Below are positions 19,717 through 29,242 of a DNA stretch of 64,000 bases, piece after piece (position 1 is the first letter of the stretch; each line of letters starts with the position of its first letter). This DNA is from Diplonema japonicum (lineage: Eukaryota; Euglenozoa; Diplonemea; Diplonemida; Diplonemidae): the NCBI GenBank assembly GCA_964019335.1, contig OZ025670.1, forward strand, positions 620,001-684,000. The letters run 5' to 3'. The notes below the pieces were generated by a model. That model was given only the letters and a program-made list of their open reading frames with translations. It made no database searches and was not told where the DNA came from. The position numbers and the translations under genes were made by a program.

Positions 19717-22009
19717 ATGGGCTTTTGTAGTGCTTGTGGCACACCACAGCCAGCTACGGCACACTACTGCTTTAAATGTGGCACATCTCTTGTGTTATTA
19801 GAGGAGGCTTCGAAGCGCAGGCACAGTATGACAAGTACTAGCGCAAGTGTTGCACGTGGCCGCGAAAGGATGTCTCCTCGTTCGAGGTCTGGAAGTCCTC
19901 CCGAGATGCTTCCCCCCGCAGGCAGGTCTAGCATACGCATTATGAAAGAGAGGTTCGCTGTGGTGCCCCCCTTTGCTGTAGGCGGGTGCATGGACCAGAG
20001 TGATACGTCGAGCAACGCGGATGCAAGACACAAAAGACTGGCTGTTTGCTCTGATTACCCAAACTCCGTTGCCCCCACTACTACTACCACCCCACAAAGA
20101 TCGCGTAGCACACCCACCTTTCGAAGGAAGGGTCGTGCGTTCATCGACCATCGGCACGGTGATGAAGCCTCACGCGACATCATTTTCCCTGATACCATGC
20201 CCACCCAGGCCACTCCCCCGAGACTCAGGCAGAGGCGAGAAGAGCGCGAACGTATTAGGAAGGGTGTCAAGACCTTATCGGAGATGCTGGGTGAGTTCCC
20301 ACCAGGGAGCATTAGGAAGCTGCGTGTCAAGAAGAAGCACCTCGCTTACAAAAACGGCTTAGTCATCGATGAGGACAACTATATAACGAGCGTAACACCC
20401 AACGGCCCTGCCGACATTGCGGGTGCTCAGGTTGGGATGCGGGTACTTGCTGTAGATGGGGAATGGCTAGGGATGGCACATGCAACAACACTAATGAATG
20501 CAAAGGAGTATCAGCTTATATGTGTGAAACCGGAGGAGGACGATTCATCCGTGAGTAGTGGCGCAACCACTCCCGCAGGTTCAGTGTCACCTGTGCGACA
20601 CTCACGGCCAGCAGAGCCAGACTCACCTGAGCGGCAAGACAGAATCTGGAGAGGTGAGGACAATGGGAGAGGAAGAAGTGGTGGCGGTGGTGGTGGAGGG
20701 TACGGAGGTGGCAGTGGTGGTGGGTATGGAGGTGGTGGCGGTGGTGGAGGGTATGGGGGTGGAGGACATGGAGGTGGCAGTGGTGGTGGAGGTGGAGGGC
20801 ATGGAAGTGGTTCAGCATGGGGCACACCATCTAATACTCAAAACGTAGGGTCGCAACAAGTCATAAAACGATTCCACCAAAAACAAAAGCTGCTCAATGG
20901 CTTCCACACAGATGACAGCAGTTATATTGCAAGGAGCAAGTCACCACCAGAGCGAAGCAGAAGTGCAGGCAGTGCAAGAGCGGCAGCAATTACGATATCA
21001 CCACCGAGAACAAGAAAGGGAAGGGCACCTGCCACTGATCACGACAAGAATACTCCCATGAAGTCTAGAAGTGCCAAACCGCTGAAGGTCAACAATGAAT
21101 TCTTTAAGAGGGCAGAAGGGACACCAGGGACCGGCCGCCAGAGGTACGATATGAGCGACCCTGGTGTCGAGATCTACGACTCACCTCGGAGGCTAGCGTA
21201 CGATGACACAAAGCCTAAGATTGATGACCCTGTGCTGGCACCTTCGTCTGGCTACACAGCAGACACCCCACCCACAATTGGGCTGGGCACACCCCACAGC
21301 ACTAGTACTGGTGCGGTGCTCCTCTCAAGTGTACCGCAAGGAAGACGCCCGCTACAGCAGACACCAAAGGACGCCAGCGGCACTGCACGCGAGAAGTACT
21401 TGAAAAGAGTGGGCAAGCACACAGAGCCCGATACACATGAAAATGTTTACCCTGCGCAACAGCTACAGCCTTACCAAGATATGACAGCCTTTCAGCATGT
21501 GCCGTCTAGTAGCTTCGAGAACAACGACTACGAATCGAACCATGGCCGAGAGCAAGGTTACGAGGGGGACAGTTTTCAGGATGACTCAGTTGCTGTTGTA
21601 CCTAAAGAGCGCCAGTTAGACACAAGTGAAGTATGGCCTACGGATCCCACGATGCGTGCAAGAACAACACCTCATAAGAAGGGGAAAGCTGCCTGTGCTT
21701 GCAGCACTTCCCCGTTCTCACTGACCAGAGCTTACAACTGCACGACCTGCAACAGCTCGTGCTGCATGGACTGCTACTGGGCAGGTAAGTGCCTGAGCTG
21801 TAAAACTCCGCACGTGTCCGTTTTCAAGTGGTCGGACTCGCCAAATCCAATGGTCGGCCCTAACGAGGAGAAGTATAGGTCCTTCCGACCCACGCCAGGG
21901 AAGCAGGTATGTTTCATTTCCTTTGCGACAGCCTTTACAGATACGCAACAAGACGCGGCGGGCAGATTTGGAGTATACAGATAGGCTGATAGCTAAGCTC
22001 TCAGCATAG
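19717..22009 (+). CDS. Zinc-ribbon, PDZ-like and glycine-rich protein (two exons)
   Basis: ATG 19717 follows acceptor AG at 19714; the open frame extends upstream but precedes the AG. Exons are 19717-21906 and 21941-22009 with a 34-nt intron, giving 752 aa. A zinc ribbon opens the protein (CSACGTPQPATAHYCFKCG). A PDZ-like segment lies at about residues 205-265 (ITSVTPNGPADIAGAQVG, then VLAVDGEWL). Residues about 320-365 are nearly pure glycine (GGT-rich DNA, 20676-20815). Serine/proline-rich disorder follows. Near the C-terminus is a second Cys cluster (CTTCNSSCCMDCYWAGKC) able to bind zinc. No enzyme domain is seen; it looks like a scaffold. Reading through the intron gives a wrong C-terminus ending at 21984. 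Confidence 0.65.
20676..20815 (+). repeat. GGT/GGA-rich repeat coding for polyglycine
   Basis: A run of imperfect GGTGGTGGA-type triplets within the zinc-ribbon/PDZ gene, encoding a Gly-rich stretch with scattered Ser, Tyr and His. The pattern is low-complexity and prone to length change. Confidence 0.85.
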
Positions 22010-22080
22010 ATAGTTTGTTCCCCTCCCTTTGTATCCCTTATTTGTTGCTTTTATATACGCTATTCTAATCCTACAGTCAG

Positions 22081-23502
22081 ATGGCTGACATCTTGAATAC
22101 CATGTCCCCCCCGCCGCCGCCAGCGGGGCCAATGCAGATACCACCACTTCCAATGACCACTGGAATGTCGCAACTCCCCATTACGTTGCAGAAGGACCCG
22201 GGGTTGCTCTATGGAGCAGATGTTGCAAACGTTGCAAGCGTGATCCCCATCCCCATAGGCCACGATTACCCACTCGATGCGGCAAGAATCAGCCCGAGAA
22301 GACCTGATCCCCCGTTGATACAAGTCCCGCAGTTTCCCCCACAGGTACTTGCGACGAACCTCTTGCCGCAGGCACCTATAGATGAGGCCAATGTCTTGTA
22401 CACTGTGGTGAAGAATAAGCTGATGTGGTTCTACAAGAGATTCAACCCTGGCAAGCTCCAGCTCATCGACAGAATACTGCGCGAGAGGGGTGGGGTCACA
22501 CGAGCAGTAGAAATCTTTGCAGAGTTGGGCGGACGGTACGAGGGCGCTCACTACTACCTCTCTGTCTACGACGCACTGGAGATCTTTTACAGTGACCACA
22601 ACGTTGAGAAAGTAGCACTAGTTGGTGCTGTAATGGAAGAGTGGAACGGGCGCGAGGACAGGCTCATGCGAACACTCGAAAAGAAGTACAACACGAGATT
22701 CTTCCAAGACCGTGGCCTTCTATCCATGCCATATGCACGGGCAGCGTCGAGCTCCCAGATGCACACTCCGATGCGACTCCGCGAACCGGAGACCTTACTG
22801 GACAAAACAGAGGCTTTTATCCGCGCTGTCTACAAGGTACACTGCCAGCAGATGGTCCCATTTATCCCCACTCTGATGGTCATATACAAAGACAGGTGCA
22901 GTGAGCTTATAGGTGCTGTATCGGCAAAGTTTGAGATCCCCGTCCCTCCAGATCTCGCCGCTTTGTTAAACTGCCAACCGCAGTCAGGACCAGGACAGCT
23001 GGACATGTTGCCGGGGATGACGCCCGAAATGCAAACTGAAATGCAAACAGCCATGCAAGGAGACTTACCAGGGCATGGGGGGGAGACGCAGGTGGTGATG
23101 GACGAGAAAGACGCGTTGATAACTGCGCAGATGCGTCTAATCGAAGACTACGCCATGCAGCTGGACCAGAGGAGGGAAGAAGCAAATGCACACCAGCAGA
23201 CAGTGGACTACTTGCGACATCTTCATGTTAAGGCCAACTCAGTCATCCAGAAGTTTGGCAGACATATTAAAAACATAAGTGTGGTCCAGCACTCCGTCAC
23301 TCCTGACACTGCTCCAGAGCTAGGCAAGCTGTGCGGCATCCTGGGTGTCGATGAGACACAGGCGCAGGCACCAGTGAACTCTCAGATATCACAACAGTTC
23401 TCCGTCGAGGTACCACTTGTGCCCTCTTACTACCAAAGCATGTACCTACCTTCCGATGACAACGAGTCCCTGCCTCCGAGCCCTGCTAAGAACAGGGTAT
23501 AA
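22081..23502 (+). CDS. Unrecognised protein with proline-rich N-terminus and helical core
   Basis: The acceptor CTACAG ends at 22076, four bases before the ATG. The 473-aa product begins with a Pro/Met-rich disordered stretch (PPPPPAGP). Residues about 100-250 are helical (VKNKLMWFYKRFNP, RGGVTRAVEIFAELGG). Residues about 340-400 look like a coiled coil (MRLIEDYAMQLDQRREEANAH). The C-terminus is acidic and Ser/Pro-rich. I do not recognise a family, and there is no signal peptide or TM segment. The texture suggests a soluble structural or adaptor protein. Single exon; no GTATG-type intron was found inside it. Confidence 0.7.
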   Translation: MADILNTMSPPPPPAGPMQIPPLPMTTGMSQLPITLQKDPGLLYGADVANVASVIPIPIGHDYPLDAARISPRRPDPPLIQVPQFPPQVLATNLLPQAPIDEANVLYTVVKNKLMWFYKRFNPGKLQLIDRILRERGGVTRAVEIFAELGGRYEGAHYYLSVYDALEIFYSDHNVEKVALVGAVMEEWNGREDRLMRTLEKKYNTRFFQDRGLLSMPYARAASSSQMHTPMRLREPETLLDKTEAFIRAVYKVHCQQMVPFIPTLMVIYKDRCSELIGAVSAKFEIPVPPDLAALLNCQPQSGPGQLDMLPGMTPEMQTEMQTAMQGDLPGHGGETQVVMDEKDALITAQMRLIEDYAMQLDQRREEANAHQQTVDYLRHLHVKANSVIQKFGRHIKNISVVQHSVTPDTAPELGKLCGILGVDETQAQAPVNSQISQQFSVEVPLVPSYYQSMYLPSDDNESLPPSPAKNRV

Positions 23503-23596
23503 CTCTGCATTTAGATGCCATTATTGTTGTACTGTATATTTCGCATTTCATACTTAGCGTTACCCACTACACAGGAAATTCAATCCTTTCTAAACC

Positions 23597-24178
23597 ATGC
23601 AAGCTACCGTACAGCCCATGTCTCACGGCATGTATGTGTACCTCGCAGGGCTGGTCCCTGTGCAGGTTCCGCAGGGCCAGGTTTCACCTATCATTGAGCC
23701 CGCTGCGAATTTAAGTAGTGGGACAGGACAGCTGACAGCTTCCGGGACGGTGCACAAATCAGGGAGTAAGAACACGCCAAGCAGCAGCCCTGCATTTGTG
23801 TGGGATGGCTGGTGGTATGGGCCCGGTCTGAACCGCAAGGAGAGGAGGGCCATCATGTTCACTCAGCAAGACAAGAGGCAGATCAACAGCAAGAAGCTAC
23901 AGAACAGGGTGTGGGTCGGCACGCATATCCCCAATGGTACCGAGTTGCCATCTAGCCCCGTCGTTCGTCCCACGCCAGATGAAAAAGTTCTGCCTTGCTC
24001 ACCGCTGGCACTGCCAGTCAGCCAACTGTCGTGGTCACCCTCCACACAGGGCCTCACGCCAACCACAGACACGCCCATGACTCCGTTGACCTTGAGTCCT
24101 GAAAACACAGACCTAAGCGCTGAATACGATTTCGATCTGCCACCCTTGATGGAGGAGTGGTCTGATGAAGAGCTGTAG
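23597..24178 (+). CDS. Small unrecognised protein, Ser/Pro/Thr-rich
   Basis: A CACAG at about 23571-23575 precedes ATG 23597. The 193-aa product has one ordered-looking patch (FVWDGWWYGPGLNRKERRAI, about residues 72-91) followed by a basic stretch. A long Thr/Pro/Ser-rich tail ends in acidic residues (PLMEEWSDEEL). No domain or targeting signal is recognised. Real-gene support comes from its position in the array, the upstream AG and the good frame length; function cannot be proposed. Confidence 0.55.
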   Translation: MQATVQPMSHGMYVYLAGLVPVQVPQGQVSPIIEPAANLSSGTGQLTASGTVHKSGSKNTPSSSPAFVWDGWWYGPGLNRKERRAIMFTQQDKRQINSKKLQNRVWVGTHIPNGTELPSSPVVRPTPDEKVLPCSPLALPVSQLSWSPSTQGLTPTTDTPMTPLTLSPENTDLSAEYDFDLPPLMEEWSDEEL

Positions 24179-24962
24179 CATCCCACCCTTGTAAATCCCC
24201 TTCACCCCGCAGAGGCCGAGGACAGAAGAGCCTCCTGCAGCTTCCGCATTTAATTTGTCTCTGGACAGAAGGTGCATTGATGTTGAAGATCGCCCACGTT
24301 AGCGATGGATGGTCTCTGACCGTGCACAGGCGTTGGCAGTTTGTAAAGATTAAATTAAATCACTGCATTTTCTGTTCCTTCCGCTACCTTTGAACAAAGG
24401 GACTGCCTTATGCGCACCACGCAGGCCTGTGCAAGTAAGACGAATCTTGTTGTTCCTAAACTTTCAGAAGGATCGCTTTTAACAAAGCGATGTGTTCCTT
24501 GCGGCTCCTTGTTGGGCTTCTGTAAGGTGCACTTCTGCCTTTCCTTTAGGCCCTGTGCAAAAGCCCCTTAAAAAAAAAGCAAACGAGCTGCCAGTCTGAA
24601 GGCGCTGCGCTTACCAGTGCGGCCGCTTTCGTTTCAAAACATGACTACAACAGTCTTTTCTTTTAATGACGAAAGGACTCGCTCCCACCCTTCCTCCCTG
24701 CCTTTCTGAAAGATGAATGGTATTCCTCTCTTATGGTGGTAGTGAAGGTTCCACCAGTCATATTTTCTTGTTCTCTGTTTTCTGTTCGCAGGAAACAGAT
24801 GCGAGGCCTCTCTAAGCTTCTAACTAGTAACTGCAAAACGAGCCAGTGGTGCCTGTGTGCCCAGTTGCTCACCGGAACTACGTCGCAGTTTATTGGATGG
24901 TGCATCTCTCTTATTTGTTTTCTTGCACTTGACACTCATCGCTATTTTTCACACAGGAGGAG
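24179..24962. other. 784-base spacer with hairpins; possible ncRNA
   Basis: No coding region is believed. It contains a perfect 8-bp stem hairpin (ATCGCTTT/AAAGCGAT, loop TAAC, 24472-24491). The element AGGCCTGTGCAA is repeated imperfectly as AGGCCCTGTGCAA near 24550. The acceptor for UTP23 is ACACAG at 24951-24956. The spacer is longer than its neighbours and lacks homopolymer runs, so a non-coding RNA is possible but not shown. Confidence 0.45.
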
Positions 24963-25762
24963 ATGAAGCGTGCGGCGCGTCACAAGAAGGATTCTAAGAA
25001 GGCGATATCCTTCTACAAACTGCACTATGGCATCAAGCCCCCTTACAGTGTTATTATGGATGCGGAGTTTTTGAAGGCGTGTGCGAACAACGGCTTGCAC
25101 CCTAGACACGAGGTGCTGACTGAACTGGATGAGAAGATGACGCCCATCACCACGAACGAGATCCTTGCACAGTTGAAAGAGGAGAGGGAATGGGAGAGCT
25201 TCAAGCACGCGAAGACGTTTTTTTTGATGAAAGAGAAGACGAAGGGCACAGCAGTCAGGGAAAATGTGATGCTGATCAGTGACACGGCGTGGAAGGATCG
25301 GGAGCTTTCTGCAGCAGCGCAGTCTATCAAGAGAATAGTGGGACGCACCAATGAAAACCACTACTTAGTCGCCAGCAACAACGCCGACCTGCGAAGAGAC
25401 CTAGGGAACGTCTCAGGGGTGCCTCTCATGCATGTTGACGAAGAGTTGAAGTATGCATCATAGCGTAGTATTATTACACAACCCACCACTGCAGGAAGGT
25501 AATTCTTGGCAAAGTCGGTAAGGCATCGCATTACCATGCATCCAGCACCGATGCCTCAAAGCTGAGTGCTGCCCTTTCAGCACCCGACAAGGCGTTCATC
25601 CGAGAGCTGAGGGGAGAAGAGGGCGATGAGGAGAAACCAGTGAACACCACCCCAGTTGTACAAACAGCAGCGGCGAGCACAGAGGGAAAGAGAAAATGGA
25701 AGGTGAAAGGGAGCAACCCCCTATCAATGAAAAAAAAACGGAAAAAGGATGACATCAGATAG
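24963..25762 (+). CDS. UTP23: UTP23 (FCF1-like PIN-domain rRNA processing factor, two exons)
   Basis: Exon 1 is 24963-25450 and exon 2 is 25495-25762, separated by a 44-nt intron (GTATG...TGCAG); product about 251 aa, the usual UTP23 length. It is part of the small-subunit processome and helps release snR30 during 18S rRNA maturation. The N-terminal KRAARHKKDSKKAISFYKLH is the family's basic start. VIMDAEFLKAC carries the PIN-domain Asp. The C-terminus KGSNPLSMKKKRKK matches the hallmark GPNPLSxKKKKK motif of UTP23 and is only seen after splicing. The typical zinc-binding Cys/His set is not fully evident. Stopping at the unspliced TAG (25461-25463) would remove this diagnostic tail. Confidence 0.9.
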
Positions 25763-26012
25763 CTTTTCTTATCAGTCGATCTTTTTGTGTTCTTTAAACA
25801 GTCCAAAAGCGCCTGATATCACCTAAGTGTGCCAAGCAGGTGGGTCACAGGTGATCTTTGAGAGAACCTCCAAAGGTTGTGAGTTATTAAGGTTTCTATG
25901 AAAGCCCTTGCCATTTTTGCTGCCCACGCTCAGAAGATTAAACATGGTTTAGACTTCTTACACATGGTGAGATAACAAAAAAGAAAACATAGGTTACAAA
26001 GAATAAAGTAAA

Positions 26013-26264
26013 ATGGTGCGCGGGTTCGTGGGACTCACATTCAAGGTGCCTGACTCCCTGGCGACAACAGTATGTTGGTTTCTTTCATGTATCAGCACAC
26101 AGCTTACCGGTGGCGCTGGGGTCCCTTCCCTTCCTACCGCTAGCAAGACTACACAGAAGAGTACTGCCAAAGCAGTACCCGCACCAGCAATGGCTCAGGC
26201 AGCAGCACCCCCAATGGCTCTTGCTGCAGCCCCTCCCGCCGCTTCCAAGGCGGCGGGCATTTAG
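26013..26264 (+). CDS. Small Ala/Pro-rich ORF with candidate 33-nt intron
   Basis: An 83-codon frame opens at ATG 26013, with a weak upstream AG (CATAG near 25992). It contains a perfect GTATG...CACACAG element (26070-26102, exactly 33 nt, no stop). The mature product could therefore be 72 aa: MVRGFVGLTFKVPDSLATT joined to an Ala/Pro-rich tail. No domain is recognised. The intron signature in a short frame supports a real transcript; the protein could be mitochondrial or could be a spurious peptide. Confidence 0.4.
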   Translation: MVRGFVGLTFKVPDSLATTVCWFLSCISTQLTGGAGVPSLPTASKTTQKSTAKAVPAPAMAQAAAPPMALAAAPPAASKAAGI

Positions 26265-26362
26265 TTTACACGTTGACATCGAGTAGTGCAGTGCTTTCAT
26301 TTATCTGTTTTGGGTTGTTTTTTTTATGCAATCAGGACTACTACTAGGTCCCACTCGCAAAA

Positions 26363-27347
26363 ATGGCAAAGCAGCAGACGAAGAACAACAAGCCCATCAA
26401 AGAGCCGGTATGCTTCGTCACCACAACAACTCACGCAGACCAAGCCGGCTACTCCTGCTGACACGACACCGACGCCTGCCCCTGTCCAGAAGCCCTCTGT
26501 GGTGCCTCTCTTCGGGAGGAGCACTGACGTCATCCTGAGTGGTCTTTACTGCGCTCTTGGTGTTTCCTCTTTGTTCGCCCTTTTTGCAGGCTGCAAAGGG
26601 CAGGGCCCCAAGCACCATCCTCTTGTGGCCCCTGCCTGTGACTACGTTGCGCACATCTCGCTGGCGACTCCTTTGGAGCTGCGGGCCCTGTGGTACAAAG
26701 ATGTGTACGCGTCTGCCCACTCTGCGAATGAGTTCGTATGTCAAGCTTTCTCTTTTACGCAACACAGCTGCACTTTGCCTACTGCCTGAACAACATCATC
26801 TTCGCTCTCCCTTTGTCACTTGTGATGATTGTGGGTGCCAAGGGCAACGCCTTCCAGAAGCAAGCCATCATGCACGGGAGCATCCATCTCCTGCTGAGCG
26901 CCTTCTACTTCGCTGTCGGCTCTGCTGCCGTTGCCGAGAAGCAGCACGTCTTTGACGCTGCGTACATGGCGCAGATCGTTGTGCCCCTTCTGTTCCTGCA
27001 CCGCTGGTGGGGCGAGAATGTGTTCTCTGCTGCATCCCTCAAGTGCTCGGGCTTCCTGTGCGCCATCACGCACTTCTTCGTTGTCCTTGCTGTCTTGAGC
27101 GGCCTCGGATTTGTGCTGGTCACTGTGTACGAGTGGGCCATCGACTCCCACAAAGACTTCAAGGGCTACCAGCGTGTGTCGCCCCACTTCGAGGTTTACA
27201 CGAAGGTTGCCGCTGGACATGCAAAGGATGCCGGTGAGCAGCTGAACGCTAAGTTGCAGGAGCTTGGCAAGGTATGCTTGCATCTTGTTATCCTACAATA
27301 CACCTCAGACCGTCATCGAGCAGGTCAACGCTCTCACACAGAAGTAG
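26363..27347 (+). CDS. Multi-pass membrane protein of unknown function (four exons)
   Basis: Exons are 26363-26407, 26439-26735, 26768-27271 and 27309-27347; introns are 31, 32 and 37 nt, all GTATG...AG. The spliced product is 294 aa. Four or more hydrophobic segments are visible: VILSGLYCALGVSSLFALF, LNNIIFALPLSLVMIVG, SIHLLLSAFYFAVG and ITHFFVVLAVLSGLGFVL. A Lys-rich N-terminus (MAKQQTKNNKPIKEP) and an amphipathic, helical C-terminus flank them. I do not recognise the family. The coding sequence is C-ending biased, like ADK, hinting at high expression. No long ORF covers more than one exon properly, so ORF-based annotation would split it into two or three wrong genes. Confidence 0.7.
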
Positions 27348-27759
27348 GCGCATCTGCCCTGTGCTTCTTTGTTATTTTCGTCTCACTCGAGTGTACAACG
27401 CATGAATAACTTAAAAGATTGAAAAAGAAAACAAGGTTTCTCATCTCACTTTTCTCTTCTCCCTTGTTTCTTTTTTTTTTTTTTTTTTTTTTCTTTTTTT
27501 TTTTTTTGCATATTTTTCTCCGAAGATGTTGCGCATAGTACAAGAGGTAGGTGGCGCACATAATTTAGCTCCATACCAGTGTTATGAATGGTTATTATTA
27601 TTTTTTTTTAAACACACTGCATGAGGATCTACGAAGCCCGTGCAGAAAAGACAAAAGCTTCCCTCACGTTATTATTATTTCTTTCTATAAAGTGCTCTTT
27701 TTTATATCTTCAGATTTTTGTAACTGTTCACAAGGCGCATATAAAAGAAGACAAAAATA
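27348..27759. other. Spacer with 37-base T tract
   Basis: No gene is seen. A T tract at 27471-27507 is interrupted by one C. AT-rich sequence follows, and the acceptor for SF3A3 is probably CTTCAG near 27712 or CACAAGG-type sites nearer the ATG; the exact one is unclear. Confidence 0.5.
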
Positions 27760-29174
27760 ATGAATGTCGAGGCTTGCCGCCAGCTGCATGAAGACATTGA
27801 GAGGAACACGGAGGAGATAGTGGCAGAGCTCACGTACGGGACGCGAGGCTCGCACAGGCAGAAGACCATTCATGAGCACTTCTTGAATGACACCATCAAT
27901 ACAATGCGTGACAAAAAGCGGAAGCTGATTGAGATATACAGGGAGTATGAGAAGGAGTCAAAGGAGCCAGTGCCACTGAGCACTGTCGAGAACCAGTTTT
28001 ACACAGACTTGGCCAACCTCAAAGAATACCACAGGAAGTTCTCGAAGCTCACGCATGAGGAGGTATGACTGCAAACAAAACAATCTCATTCGTACAGCCG
28101 CCTCTGAACAGGCCTGACCCGGACAACTTTGCTATCAGATTCAGCGGCGAGGAGGGTTTCGGGAGGTACCTTGACATGCACCATCTATACAACATGTTCA
28201 TGGCACTGCCTTTCAACTACGAAACGACGGAGGCGAAGGACAAGGCTGGGTACCAGGCGCTGGTGGGGCTGAAAGTGCGGAGCATTGATTACTACGATTG
28301 GGTGAAGATGTGCACCATGTTTCACAACCTCCCCATCAAGAGCAAGAACCAGCAGTACAAGGAATACCTCGAGGCGATGCTCAAATATCTTACCGAGTTC
28401 TACTCGAAGGCGCAGCCACTGGCCATGGACGCTGCAGACGTGATCAAGGAAGGTGACGAGAACTTCGAAAGCAGATGGGGCACAGACGGGGTGCTGGGGT
28501 GGGAACACACGAAGCCCAAGACAATCCCGACCGACAAGAAGCTCACCAAAGGTGAGCGGGTGTGGGTGTTCCAAAGGTCTGTCGCACGGCTTGAGGAGCT
28601 AGTGCAACGTTTCTACGACATGTTGGGTGACTATGTGCAGCAGACGCTTGCCATGCTTGACAGAAAGGAAACCAGGTCTAAGGAGGAGCTCGATGCTGAA
28701 GTAGAGAGAGAGGAAGAGGAAGCTAAGAAGATGTACGAAGCACGCTTCGGCACTACAAAGGTAGAAGAAGAGGAGAAGGATAACATTGTGCCTTCCCTTC
28801 AGAATGCGAAGAACCTCCCTGTAGGTTATGACGGGGCACCCATCCCCTTCTGGCTGTACAGGCTTCACGGCCTCAACATGAAATACACCTGTGAGATCTG
28901 CAGAGGGTACACATACGTGGGCCCCAAGGCGTTTGACAAGCACTTCCAAGAGGCACGCCACGCACACGGCATGCAGTGCCTCCGTATCCCCAACACAAGA
29001 CACTTCCATCACGTGACGCAGATCAACGACGCCATAGCCATATGGAAGAAGATCAAGACAGACGCCCTCGAAAAGCAGTGGAATGCTGACAACGAGCAGG
29101 AGTTTGAAGACAGCGAAGGGCACGTCTTCAATAAGAAGACACGTGACGACATGAGACGCCAGGGCCTGATGTGA
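27760..29174 (+). CDS. SF3A3: Splicing factor SF3A3 / Prp9 (two exons)
   Basis: Exon 1 is 27760-28062 and exon 2 is 28098-29174, with a 35-nt intron (GTATG...GTACAG); product 459 aa against about 500 in animals. SF3A3 is the 60-kDa subunit of the SF3a complex in U2 snRNP and bridges to the branch-site complex. The N-terminal half contains the FxRFxGEEGFGRYLDMH and SIDYYDWV segments of the family. The C-terminal zinc finger (YTCEICRGYTYVGPKAFDKH...H) is the C2H2/DUF3449-type Prp9 finger, followed by the LRIPNTRHFHHVTQIN motif. It is notable in context: the same window contains many spliceosomal introns that depend on U2. Confidence 0.95.
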
Positions 29175-29242
29175 TCAACATTTAGTGTCAGAAGTGTTTG
29201 CTTAGTTTTTTTAATGCACAATATGCAGCCACACAGGTTATT

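Noticed and set aside
20511-20830. Two minus-strand frames rich in Pro or His opposite the Gly-rich repeat
   Set aside because: They are reverse translations of the GGT repeat of the + strand gene.
24733-24966. 77-codon ORF overlapping the UTP23 start
   Set aside because: Runs through the splice acceptor and overlaps the start of a well-supported gene; no protein-like composition.
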